DNA of 64,000 nt from JAJEEA01 sp965243615 (GTDB lineage Bacteria > Acidobacteriota > Vicinamibacteria > Vicinamibacterales > UBA8438). The position numbers and the translations under genes are program-made. Location of the stretch: the NCBI GenBank assembly GCA_965243615.1, contig CBDEVO010000003.1, forward strand, positions 4,030,001 through 4,094,000. Direction: 5' to 3'. The notes under the pieces were generated by a model that searched no databases, was not told the DNA's origin, and saw only the letters and a program-made list of their open reading frames with translations. This document shows positions 33,654 to 41,109 of the stretch, in pieces; position 1 is the first letter of the stretch, and every line of letters starts with the position of its first letter.

Positions 33654-34307
33654 TCAGTCGCCAGGCCGGGCATCGGGGGCACCGGCACCCGGCCCCACCG
33701 CGGCGTTCGGCGGCGAAGCGCCTTCCCCCGGCCCGCCGCCGGCATCGGAGGACGCCGGTGGACCGAGGTAGCGGCCCCGCAGGACCGCGCGGTACATCCC
33801 GTCCTCGGTCAACTCCACCTGCCGGTTCAGCACGCCGTCGAACGCGCCGGACGCCTCCAGGGACGTGACGAACCGGCTGATGGCGTCGAGGCTCCGGCCC
33901 CGCACCCCCATTGCCACGTCGACCGTGCCCGGCTCGATCTCCGGCCGCACCTCGGTGACCATCACGTCGGGCGGCAGGGTGGTCTCGATACGGTTGAAGA
34001 AGTCGGTCCACGAGAACACCCGCTGGGTGATCAGGGTGTTGGCCTCGCGTGTCGCCTCGGCCAGCGTACCGAGGTCCCGCGGCGTCGCGTTCCGTTGCGC
34101 CTCCGCGGTGCGGGCCGCCAGCTCCGCCGTCTCCCGGGCCGCGCGGTCCACGCGCGCCTCGAGGTCGCGGTTGAGCCGGGCGAGGTCGACGAGGCGCACG
34201 ACCCCGGCCGCCAGCAAGGCGAGGCCGAGTGCCGCGGCCAGACCGAGCGCCGCCCGCGCGAGGCGCTCGTTGTAGAAGGGTCGGGTCGCCAGATTCGTCC
34301 GCAGCAT
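33654..34307 (-). CDS. PilN-like inner membrane assembly protein
   Basis: The 217-residue protein starts MLRTNLATRPFYNERLARAAL, a typical PilN opening, then a membrane helix (AALGLALLAAGVVRLVDLA), a coiled-coil (LNRDLEARVDRAARETAELAARTAEAQ) and a periplasmic domain with WTDFFNRIETTLPPDVMVTEVRPEI and VTSLEASGAFDGVLNRQVELTEDG. It binds PilM through its N-terminus and pairs with PilO. The C-terminal tail is Pro/Gly/Ala-rich. The start ATG at 34307 follows from family homology. Confidence 0.82.
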   Translation of the reverse strand: MLRTNLATRPFYNERLARAALGLAAALGLALLAAGVVRLVDLARLNRDLEARVDRAARETAELAARTAEAQRNATPRDLGTLAEATREANTLITQRVFSWTDFFNRIETTLPPDVMVTEVRPEIEPGTVDVAMGVRGRSLDAISRFVTSLEASGAFDGVLNRQVELTEDGMYRAVLRGRYLGPPASSDAGGGPGEGASPPNAAVGPGAGAPDARPGD

Positions 34308-34366
34308 CGCCAAACTGCAACATACCACGGGCGCCGGCGGCGCCGGGGCGCCCGGTGCGTCTCCGG

Positions 34367-35329
34367 TCAGACCCCGCCGCGTGGGGTGTGCTCGCGGACG
34401 AGAAGGCCCGCCGGCGCCGCCGCCACGTCGGGAAGCGCCCCCCCCTCGCCCGGCGACCCCGCCGACCGGCCCGCGGCGACGGGGGTGACCGCGGTGTCGA
34501 GATGGGTCTCGATGAGCCGCCGGAGCCCCGCGGCGTCCTCGGTGGTGGCCCCTTCCCGGCTGACGGCCAGCAGCACCCGCCCGTACCCGTTGCCCTCCAG
34601 CCGATCCTCGTAGTACATCGTCGTCTGGTGCACGAGGTCCACGAGGTCTTCGTCGCCGCCGGCCGGGCGGTGGCGGAACAGGATCAGGTGTCCCCGACGC
34701 ACGACGGCGATGGACCGGTATCCTCCCGCCGCGTGCACGAGCAGCCAGTCCGGCTCGGCCGGCGGACGGGCCGCGAGCACCGCGTCGATCAGGCTGAAGC
34801 TGGCCAGATTCACCACCCCCGCGTGCGCCCCGCCCCGCGCGCACGCGCTCTCGTACTCCTCGACGACGTCCCGCCGCATCAGGCTCACGACGAACTCCCG
34901 GCCGCCGCCGTCGACGGGGGCGCCGGGCGCGCAGGCCACCTGGGCGTCCTCGATCCGGAACGGCGCCGTCTTCCGCGCCCGCCATCGCACGAGCTGGTCG
35001 AGGTCGGCGGCGCGCGCGGGCACCTTGTCGAACCGCAGCAGCGACACCTTGGCGGCGCTGTCGGGCACCACCAGGGCCACGCGCCGGGGCGACCCGGGCA
35101 GGGCCGTCCGCACCTGCCGGACGACGTCGCGCACGGTGTCGGGCTCGAGCACGTTGGCGGCGTTGGCGGCGGGGATGACCGACCCGGCGGGCAGCGGCCG
35201 GGAGACGGCGGCGGCCACCCGCCGCTCGCGGTCGAGGACGACGCCGGTGACGCGGTCGGCGGCGATCTCGATGCCCGCCGACGGCGGGGGGGCGGCGACG
35301 AGGCGGGACAGGCTGCCGAGCGCGCTCAT
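34367..35329 (-). CDS. PilM-like cytoplasmic ATPase-fold protein
   Basis: PilM is an actin-like cytoplasmic protein that connects the motor ATPase to PilN. The 320-residue protein has an N-terminal ribonuclease-H-like start (SAGIEIAADRVTGVVLDRERRV), the segment VALVVPDSAAKVSLLRFDKVPARAADLDQLVRWRARKTAPFRIEDAQV, FSLIDAVLAARPP, and a WLLVHAAGGYRSIAVVRRGHLILFR strand pair. These fit PilM-like assembly proteins, although nucleotide-binding motifs look degenerate. Its ATG overlaps the GspE stop by ATGA (35326-35329). Confidence 0.75.
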   Translation of the reverse strand: MSALGSLSRLVAAPPPSAGIEIAADRVTGVVLDRERRVAAAVSRPLPAGSVIPAANAANVLEPDTVRDVVRQVRTALPGSPRRVALVVPDSAAKVSLLRFDKVPARAADLDQLVRWRARKTAPFRIEDAQVACAPGAPVDGGGREFVVSLMRRDVVEEYESACARGGAHAGVVNLASFSLIDAVLAARPPAEPDWLLVHAAGGYRSIAVVRRGHLILFRHRPAGGDEDLVDLVHQTTMYYEDRLEGNGYGRVLLAVSREGATTEDAAGLRRLIETHLDTAVTPVAAGRSAGSPGEGGALPDVAAAPAGLLVREHTPRGGV

Positions 35330-37029
35330 TTGACGAACGTGACCTTGTTGATCTCCTGCAGGGTGGTCAGGCCGGCCAGGACCTTCTCGACCGCCGACTC
35401 CCGCAGGAAGCGCATGTTCTCGTCCCGCATCGCCTGCTTGATCTCCGAGGTCGGCGCCCGCGCCAGGATCAGCTCCCGGATCCGGTCGCTCAGGTCGAGC
35501 AGCTCGCACAGGGCGGTGCGGCCGCGGTAGCCGGTCCCGTTGCACTCGATGCACCCAACGGCCTCGAAGAGCTCGTGGCCCCGCGCGAGATCGGGGTCGA
35601 GGCCGGCGTCGGCCAGGGCCTCGTCGCTCAGCCGCAACGGCCGGCGGCACTCGGTGCAGAGCATCCGGACGAGGCGCTGGGCGAGCACGCAGTTCAGCGA
35701 GGAGATGAACTGGTAGGCCTCGACCCCCATGTTCAGGAACCGCCCGAGCACGTCGAGCACGTTGTTGGCGTGCACGGTCGTGAAGACGAGGTGGCCGGTC
35801 AGCGCCGACTGAATGGCGATCTGCGCGGTCTCCGAGTCGCGGATCTCGCCGACCATGATCTTGTCGGGGTCGTGCCGGAGGATGGAGCGCAGCCCGCGGG
35901 CGAAGGTCAGCCCCTTGCGCTCGTTGATGGGGATCTGGGTGACGCCGTGAAGCTGGTACTCGACGGGGTCCTCGATGGTGACGATCTTGTCCTCGGGCGA
36001 GTGGATCTCGGAGAGCGCCGCGTAGAGCGTCGTCGTTTTCCCGCTCCCGGTGGGACCGGTCACCAGCACCATGCCGTAGGGCTCCTTGATGGCCCGGCGG
36101 AAGCGGCGCAGCTCGGCCTCGGCGAACCCGAGGACGTCGAGGCGCAGCTCGCGGAACTGCTCGCTGATCGTCTCCTTGTCGAGAATGCGGATCACCGCGT
36201 CCTCGCCGTGCACCGTTGGCATGACCGACACCCGGAAGTCGATGGTCTTCCCCGGCACCCGGACCTTGAAGCGGCCGTCCTGGGGAATCCGCTTCTCGGC
36301 GATGTCGAGCTCCGCCATGACCTTGATGCGCGAGAGGATGGCCCCGTGGAACTGCCTGTCCACCGGGCGCATGGCCGGCTGCAGGGTGCCGTCGATGCGG
36401 TACTTGACGTGGACGGCGTCGTCGAGGGTCTCGACGTGGATGTCGCTCGCGCGTCGCTGCAGGGCCGTGTAGATGGTCGAGTCGACGAGCCGGATGATGG
36501 GGCTGATGTCGCTCGTGAGTCGCTCGACGGTCAGGCTGTCCTCGCCGGCCTCGTCCTCGTGCAGGATCTGCAGCTCGAAGCTCTCGGTCGCCTCGTCGAG
36601 GACCCGCTGCGACCCCTCGCTCTTCTTGAGGATGGACTCGATGGCCGACCGCGTCCCCACCGTGACCCGGATGGGGGTGTCCAGCAGCAGGGCCAGCTCG
36701 TCGATCTTCGGGAGATCGATGGGGTCGGAGACGACGATGACGAGGGTGTCGCCGACCCTGCGGTAGGGCACGAAGCCGTACCGGAGCATGAGATCGGCGG
36801 GAATGGACCGGAACAGGTCCGCGTCCATGCTGAACCGGTCCATGTCCGCGAATTCCACCCGGTAGCGCTCGGCGAGCCGACGGGCCCGCGCGACCTCCTC
36901 CGCGTGGTCGGCCACGGCCGGCCCGCCGGCGGCCGGCCCGTCGCCCGGATGGAGGGCGCCGGGCCCCGCCGCGCGGCCGCTCTCCGCCCTGGGCCCGCCG
37001 GCCGCCGCGGTCGGATCGGGGGCGCTCAT
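35326..37029 (-). CDS. GspE/PilB-type secretion or pilus assembly ATPase
   Basis: The 567-residue hexameric ATPase powers pilin or pseudopilin assembly. After a Pro/Ala-rich start it has a GspE N-terminal domain (FVPYRRVGDTLVIVVSDPIDLPKID), then the core: Walker A VTGPTGSGKTTTLYAAL, Asp box IVTIEDPVEYQLHGVTQIPIN, Walker B DPDKIMVGEIRDSETAQIAIQSALTGHLVFTTVHAN, and a zinc-binding CTECRRPL...CIECNGTGYRGR tetracysteine typical of PilB/GspE. It is in the middle of the operon with ATGA overlaps on both sides (37026-37029 and 35326-35329). Confidence 0.93.
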   Translation of the reverse strand: MSAPDPTAAAGGPRAESGRAAGPGALHPGDGPAAGGPAVADHAEEVARARRLAERYRVEFADMDRFSMDADLFRSIPADLMLRYGFVPYRRVGDTLVIVVSDPIDLPKIDELALLLDTPIRVTVGTRSAIESILKKSEGSQRVLDEATESFELQILHEDEAGEDSLTVERLTSDISPIIRLVDSTIYTALQRRASDIHVETLDDAVHVKYRIDGTLQPAMRPVDRQFHGAILSRIKVMAELDIAEKRIPQDGRFKVRVPGKTIDFRVSVMPTVHGEDAVIRILDKETISEQFRELRLDVLGFAEAELRRFRRAIKEPYGMVLVTGPTGSGKTTTLYAALSEIHSPEDKIVTIEDPVEYQLHGVTQIPINERKGLTFARGLRSILRHDPDKIMVGEIRDSETAQIAIQSALTGHLVFTTVHANNVLDVLGRFLNMGVEAYQFISSLNCVLAQRLVRMLCTECRRPLRLSDEALADAGLDPDLARGHELFEAVGCIECNGTGYRGRTALCELLDLSDRIRELILARAPTSEIKQAMRDENMRFLRESAVEKVLAGLTTLQEINKVTFVK

Positions 37030-38234
37030 GACAGGACCGTCCCGAGTTGCAGGAGGGGCAGGTACAGGGCGACGAGGAGGGCGGCGATGACGAGCCCCAT
37101 CACGATCAGCAGCACCGGCTCGATCACGGCCACGAAGCGCCCGAGCCGGGTCTCGATCTCCTCGTCGAAGAAGTCGGCGACGCTCGTCAGCATCTCGCGC
37201 AGGGCCCCCGTCGCCTCGCCCACCTCGACCATCCGGACGACGACCGACGGGAAGATCCCCCGCGCGGCCAGCGCCGCGGCCAGCGCCTCGCCCTCGCGGA
37301 CCCGCTGCCCGACGACCGCGAGCTGTTCCGCGTAGAACCGGTTGCCGAGGGCGCGCGCCGCCACGTCGATGGCGTCGACCAGGGGTATCCCGCCGCCGAG
37401 GAGGGTGGCCAGGGTGCGCGACAGTTGTGAGGTCGCGAACCGGCTCGCGATCGAGCCGACGCCCGGAAGCCGCAGGACCAGCCGGTCGAGCAGCGCCGCC
37501 CGGCCCGGCCGCTGCAGCCAGCGCCAGGCCGCCCAACCCGCGAGCCCGGCGCCCGGGACGACGAGCAGAAGGTTGCTCCTCGCCGCGTCCGACACCGCGA
37601 CCACGAGGCGGGTCATCAGCGGCAGCTCGGCCCCGAACCCGCCGTAGAACGCCTCGAACTCCGGCACCACCCGAAGGATGATGATGGACACCACGACGAG
37701 CGAGAGGCCCAGCAGGATCACCGGGTAGATCAGCGCGGAGAGGGTCTTGCGTTGCAGGGCGGTGACCACCTTGACGTAGTCGACGTAGCGCCGGATGACC
37801 TCCTCGAGGCCCCCGCTCTTCTCCCCCGCCAGCAGCGAGGCGGTGTACACGCCGGGGACGAGCTCGCCCTGCGCGTCGAACGCCTCCGAGAGCGACGCGC
37901 CGGCGTGAACGCGGTCGTGGACGTCGTTCAGGACGGCCTTGAAGCCGGGATCGTCCATGCGCTGGCGCAGGATGTCGAGCGACTGCACGAGGGGTAGCCC
38001 CGCCCGCAGGAGCGTCGCCAGCTCCTGGTTGAAGACCAGGAACTCCCGGGTCCTGATGCGCCGGCGGGGCGCCGGCGAGAAGCCGGACCAGGCGAACGAG
38101 CCGCGGCGGCTGAGGGCGAGGACGTGGAGGCCCTTGGCCGCCAGCTCCTGTCGGAGGGCCGCCTCGCTCTCGGCGACGTGCACGCCCTCGATGACCTCGC
38201 CGGTCTCGTTGCCGAGTCTGCAGTGGAACTCCAT
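37026..38234 (-). CDS. GspF/PilC-type inner membrane platform protein
   Basis: The 402-residue membrane protein has two repeated GspF domains, each with a cytoplasmic helix bundle followed by membrane helices. The first reads FLVFNQELATLLRAGLPLVQSLDILRQRM and SGGLEEVIRRYVDYVKVVTALQRKTLSALIYPVILL, and the second FATSQLSRTLATLLGGGIPLVDAIDVAARALGN and MVEVGEATGALREMLTSVADFFDEEIETRL followed by a last hydrophobic segment. It is the first gene of the operon, and its ATG at 38234 is downstream of an extended -10 promoter at 38290-38298. Together with the ATPase it forms the assembly engine. Confidence 0.93.
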   Translation of the reverse strand: MEFHCRLGNETGEVIEGVHVAESEAALRQELAAKGLHVLALSRRGSFAWSGFSPAPRRRIRTREFLVFNQELATLLRAGLPLVQSLDILRQRMDDPGFKAVLNDVHDRVHAGASLSEAFDAQGELVPGVYTASLLAGEKSGGLEEVIRRYVDYVKVVTALQRKTLSALIYPVILLGLSLVVVSIIILRVVPEFEAFYGGFGAELPLMTRLVVAVSDAARSNLLLVVPGAGLAGWAAWRWLQRPGRAALLDRLVLRLPGVGSIASRFATSQLSRTLATLLGGGIPLVDAIDVAARALGNRFYAEQLAVVGQRVREGEALAAALAARGIFPSVVVRMVEVGEATGALREMLTSVADFFDEEIETRLGRFVAVIEPVLLIVMGLVIAALLVALYLPLLQLGTVLS

Positions 38235-38289
38235 GCGTCGGGGCCCGCGCCGCCGGGACGTGCACCGCGCCTCCGGCCTGCCCGACGCG

Positions 38290-38298
38290 ATTCTAGCA
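38290..38298 (-). promoter_or_regulatory. Extended -10 promoter of the gspF operon
   Basis: On the minus strand the sequence TGC TAGAAT (38298-38290) is an extended -10 element about 55 nt before the gspF ATG. No good -35 box is visible. Confidence 0.45.
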
Positions 38299-38341
38299 GT
38301 CCGCGGCCCTCCGCGCCACGGCATCCGCGGTGCGCGCGCGG

Positions 38342-38370
38342 TTGCCGCATGTTTCACGGCATGTTAGAGT
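38342..38370 (+). promoter_or_regulatory. Candidate promoter of the BMC gene
   Basis: TTGCCG (38342-38347), a 17-bp spacer and TAGAGT (38365-38370). It would give a leader of about 150 nt that contains the 20-bp hairpin and repeat copy at 38400-38492. Confidence 0.4.
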
Positions 38371-38399
38371 TGCGCCGTTTTCGCACGCACGGGAATCGA

Positions 38400-38443
38400 C
38401 CCTCCGGCAGTCCGCGCCGCAAACGGCGCGGACTGCCGGAGGG
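38400..38443 (+). repeat. Perfect 20-bp inverted repeat with 4-nt loop
   Basis: The arms 38400-38419 and 38424-38443 are exact reverse complements with a CAAA loop (arms begin CCCTCCGGCAGTCCG). It immediately precedes repeat copy A. As RNA it would form an extremely stable stem in the leader of the BMC gene; there is no T-run. Confidence 0.85.
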
Positions 38444-38492
38444 TTGGTTGGGCGCCCAGGGGAACCGAAAGCGACGAAGGGCGGACCGACTC
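38441..38492 (+). repeat. Dispersed repeat, copy A
   Basis: The core starts GGGTTGGTTGGGCGCC and continues with a GGAACCGAAAGCGACGAAGG segment. It resembles four further copies at 38829, 46967, 51032 and 51311, all in the same orientation and in intergenic DNA. Together with copy B it brackets the BMC gene. Confidence 0.75.
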
Positions 38493-38524
38493 GGATGCCA
38501 CGCACACGGCGGAGAACGACGGCG

Positions 38525-38809
38525 ATGTCTCTCGAAGCGCTCGGCATGGTGGAAACCAAGGGCCTCGTCGGCTCGATCGAGGCGGCCGACGCCATGGTCA
38601 AGGCCGCCAACGTGCTGCTCGTCGGCAAGGAGTACATCGGCGCCGGCTACGTGACCGTCTTCGTCCGGGGCGACGTCGGCGCCGTCAAGGCCGCCACCGA
38701 CGCCGGCGCCGCCGCCGCCCGGCGGGTCGGCGAGCTCGTGGCCGTCCACGTCATCCCGCGCCCCCACGGCGAGGTGGAGAAGATCCTGCCGCAGGAGCCC
38801 GCGCCGTAG
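38525..38809 (+). CDS. BMC-H bacterial microcompartment shell protein
   Basis: This 94-residue protein is a single BMC domain hexamer-forming shell protein (like PduA/EutM/CcmK). Typical segments are EALGMVETKGLVGSIEAADAMVKAANV at residues 4-30, GAGYVTVFVRGDVGAVKAATDAGAAAARR, and AVHVIPRPHGEVEKILP at the C-terminus. The ATG at 38525 (MSLEALG) is chosen because homology begins there; the frame runs further upstream through repeat DNA. It is followed 200 bp later by a CoA-acylating aldehyde dehydrogenase, a classic core enzyme, but no other shell gene (BMC-T or BMC-P) is near. Its stop codon lies in the loop of a hairpin that begins repeat copy B. Confidence 0.93.
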   Translation: MSLEALGMVETKGLVGSIEAADAMVKAANVLLVGKEYIGAGYVTVFVRGDVGAVKAATDAGAAAARRVGELVAVHVIPRPHGEVEKILPQEPAP

Positions 38810-38828
38810 AACGGCGCGGACTGCTGGA

Positions 38829-38877
38829 GGGTTGGTTGGGCGCCGAGCGGAGCCGTCAGGCGACGATGGGCGGGCCA
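38829..38877 (+). repeat. Dispersed repeat, copy B
   Basis: GGGTTGGTTGGGCGCCGAGCGGAGCC-type core following CGGCGCGGACTGCTGGA. The preceding stem CCGCGCCG/CGGCGCGG (38799-38819) has the BMC-H stop codon in its loop. Same orientation as copy A, 388 bp away. Confidence 0.75.
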
Positions 38878-39009
38878 AGTCCGCGACGCCAAGTGATCGA
38901 CCCACCGCGCATCCGGCCATGGCTGATCGGGCCCTCCTGAACGGCACGGACCTCGGGTCGAGTCCCGACTCGCGCACGCCCGGCGCCCGGCCCCCCGGCG
39001 CGTCCCGCC

Positions 39010-40809
39010 ATGGCTGACAGCCCCCCCCGCATCGACTCGGACCTCGACTCGATACGCGAGGCGCGGCAGCTCGCCCGGCGGGCCCGCGACGCCCAGACGC
39101 GCCTCGCCGAGCTGACCCAGGAGCAGGTGGACGGCATGGTCGGCGCCGCCGCCGCGGCCGCCGCCACCCAGGCCGCGCCGTTCGCCCGGATGGCGGTGGA
39201 GGAGACCGGCTACGGCAACGAGGCGGACAAGGTCCGCAAGAACCTGTTCGCGGCCGAGACTATTCACCGGTTCATCGAGCCCATGCGCACCGTCGGCGTC
39301 ATCCGGCGCCTCGAGGCCGAGCGCGTCGTCGAGATCGCCGAGCCGTTCGGGGTCGTCGCCGCGGTGGTGCCGTCGACCAACCCCACCTCCACCGCGATCT
39401 ACAAGATCCTGGTCTGCCTGAAGGCGCGGTGCGCGGTGGTCCTGAGCCCGCATCCCGCCGCCGCCCGGTGCGTGCGACGGGTCGCCGAGGTGATGACCGC
39501 GGCCGCCGTCGACGCGGGCATGCCCGACGACGCGGTCACCTGCATGACGACCGTGACCCTCGAGGGCACGCAGGAGCTGATGCGGCGCCGCGAGGTCGCC
39601 GTCATCCTCGCCACCGGGGGCCTCGGCCTCGTCCGCGCCGCCTACAGCGCGGGGAAGCCGGCCTACGGAGTCGGGCCCGGCAACGCCCCCGCGTACATCG
39701 AACGGACGGCGGACCTGCCCAAGGCGGTGGCCGACATCATCACCGGGAAGACCTTCGACAACGGGCTGCTCTGCTCGTCGGAGAACTCCGTGGTGGTCGA
39801 CGAGGCGGTGGCCGGGGAGGCGCGCCGCGAGTTCGAGCGGCAGGGCGGCTACTTCCTGAACGCGAGCGAGGCCGACCGCCTCGCCGGCGCCCTCGTCACC
39901 GCCGACCGCCTGCCCAGCCCGGAGCTGGTCGGCCGTACCGCGGCGGAGATCGCGGCCCGCACCGGTATCGACGCGCCGGCGGGGACCCGGGTCCTCGTCG
40001 CCCCCCTCGAGGGGGTGGGGCGCGACCACCCCCTGTCGATCGAGAAGCTCTGTCCGGTCCTCTCGTTCTACGTCGTCGCCGACTGGCGGGCGGGCTGCGA
40101 GCGGTGCATGGAGATCCTGCGCTACGGCGGGATGGGTCACACCATGGCCATCCACTCGCAGGACGAGCAGGTGATCCTCGAGTTCGGCCTCCGCAAGCCC
40201 GCCTTCCGCATCGTCGTCAACACCCCGACGACCCTCGGCTCGATCGGCATGACGACGGGGCTCGACCCCTCGATGACCCTCGGCTGCGGCGGGCACGGCG
40301 GCAACATCACCTCGGACAACATCACCCCGCGGCACCTGCTGAACGTCAAGCGCCTGGCCTGGGAGGTGCGCCCTGCCGACCGGCCTTCGCCGGAGCGGAC
40401 CGACGCCGCCGCCCCTTCTCCGGCTACCCCGGCCGCCGGGCGGCCGCGCCCCAGGAGGCTCGACCCCGGACTACTCTCCCGCCGAATCGACACGTTCCTC
40501 GCCTCGCGGGGCGTCGGCACGGCTCCGCCCTCCGCGGCGGCAGGGCCCCCCGCCCCGGCCGCGGCCCCGGCGGGGGCGGCCCCGGCGGACGACCCGAGCC
40601 CGGCGCCCCCCACTCCCCCCGCCGCATCGACGGCGCCGGCCCGGGTCGACGCGCCGACCGGGCAGAGCGCCGCCGTCGAGTTCGTCTGCGAGGACGACGT
40701 CCGCCAGGCGGTGGAGGTCGGCCGGCGCATCGCCGTCGACGAACGCACGATCATCACCCCCGCCGCCCGCGACCTCGGAGAGCGGCACGGGGTCTTCGTG
40801 GAGGCCTGA
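39010..40809 (+). CDS. CoA-acylating aldehyde dehydrogenase with C-terminal extensions (EutE/PduP type)
   Basis: The 599-residue protein converts an aldehyde plus CoA and NAD+ to an acyl-CoA inside a microcompartment. The catalytic domain (residues about 1-455) has VPSTNPTSTAIYKIL, YGVGPGNAPAYIE and the active-site Cys at residue 255 (FDNGLLCSSENSVVV). After a disordered Pro/Ala-rich linker, residues about 482-501 (LDPGLLSRRIDTFLASRG) form an amphipathic helix typical of encapsulation peptides. A second linker leads to a small conserved domain (VCEDDVRQAVEVGRRIAVDERTIITPAARDLGE). Short domains like this also occur on other microcompartment enzymes. The usual partner enzymes (aldolase, PduL, alcohol dehydrogenase) are absent, so this is a satellite locus. 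Confidence 0.85.
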   Translation: MADSPPRIDSDLDSIREARQLARRARDAQTRLAELTQEQVDGMVGAAAAAAATQAAPFARMAVEETGYGNEADKVRKNLFAAETIHRFIEPMRTVGVIRRLEAERVVEIAEPFGVVAAVVPSTNPTSTAIYKILVCLKARCAVVLSPHPAAARCVRRVAEVMTAAAVDAGMPDDAVTCMTTVTLEGTQELMRRREVAVILATGGLGLVRAAYSAGKPAYGVGPGNAPAYIERTADLPKAVADIITGKTFDNGLLCSSENSVVVDEAVAGEARREFERQGGYFLNASEADRLAGALVTADRLPSPELVGRTAAEIAARTGIDAPAGTRVLVAPLEGVGRDHPLSIEKLCPVLSFYVVADWRAGCERCMEILRYGGMGHTMAIHSQDEQVILEFGLRKPAFRIVVNTPTTLGSIGMTTGLDPSMTLGCGGHGGNITSDNITPRHLLNVKRLAWEVRPADRPSPERTDAAAPSPATPAAGRPRPRRLDPGLLSRRIDTFLASRGVGTAPPSAAAGPPAPAAAPAGAAPADDPSPAPPTPPAASTAPARVDAPTGQSAAVEFVCEDDVRQAVEVGRRIAVDERTIITPAARDLGERHGVFVEA

Positions 40810-41109
40810 ACCGGCGCGAACCGTCGACTCCCGGCCGGCGGCTTCCGTGGCGGGGCGCCCCCGCCATCGGTCTTCCGTTCGGCACGGCCGTGCCCGGGGC
40901 CGCCGGCGTGCAGAGGAGGCGCTCGCGGCCGCGAGCGTCGGGGACACCGCTCCCGGCCGCCGGCACGGCCAGGACGCCCGGGGCAGTGCCGCGCACTTCC
41001 TGCGATCAGGCGCCCCCGCGCTCCCGTTCGGTTCCTGCACCCCCAATCCGGGGCAAGCGCCCGCAAGCAGCGCTCAGGCGCCGGCAGTCTTCTTGCAACC
41101 AGACCCGCC
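40810..41109. other. Intergenic region between aldehyde dehydrogenase and comM
   Basis: About 300 bp. I see no gene, promoter or clear hairpin that I would defend in it. Confidence 0.4.

Noticed and set aside
38348..38365. TGTTTCACGGCATG resembling a parS half-site
   Set aside because: It matches only about the left half of the TGTTTCACGTGAAACA consensus, lacks the palindromic right half, and lies far from parAB. A true site would need near-complete symmetry.
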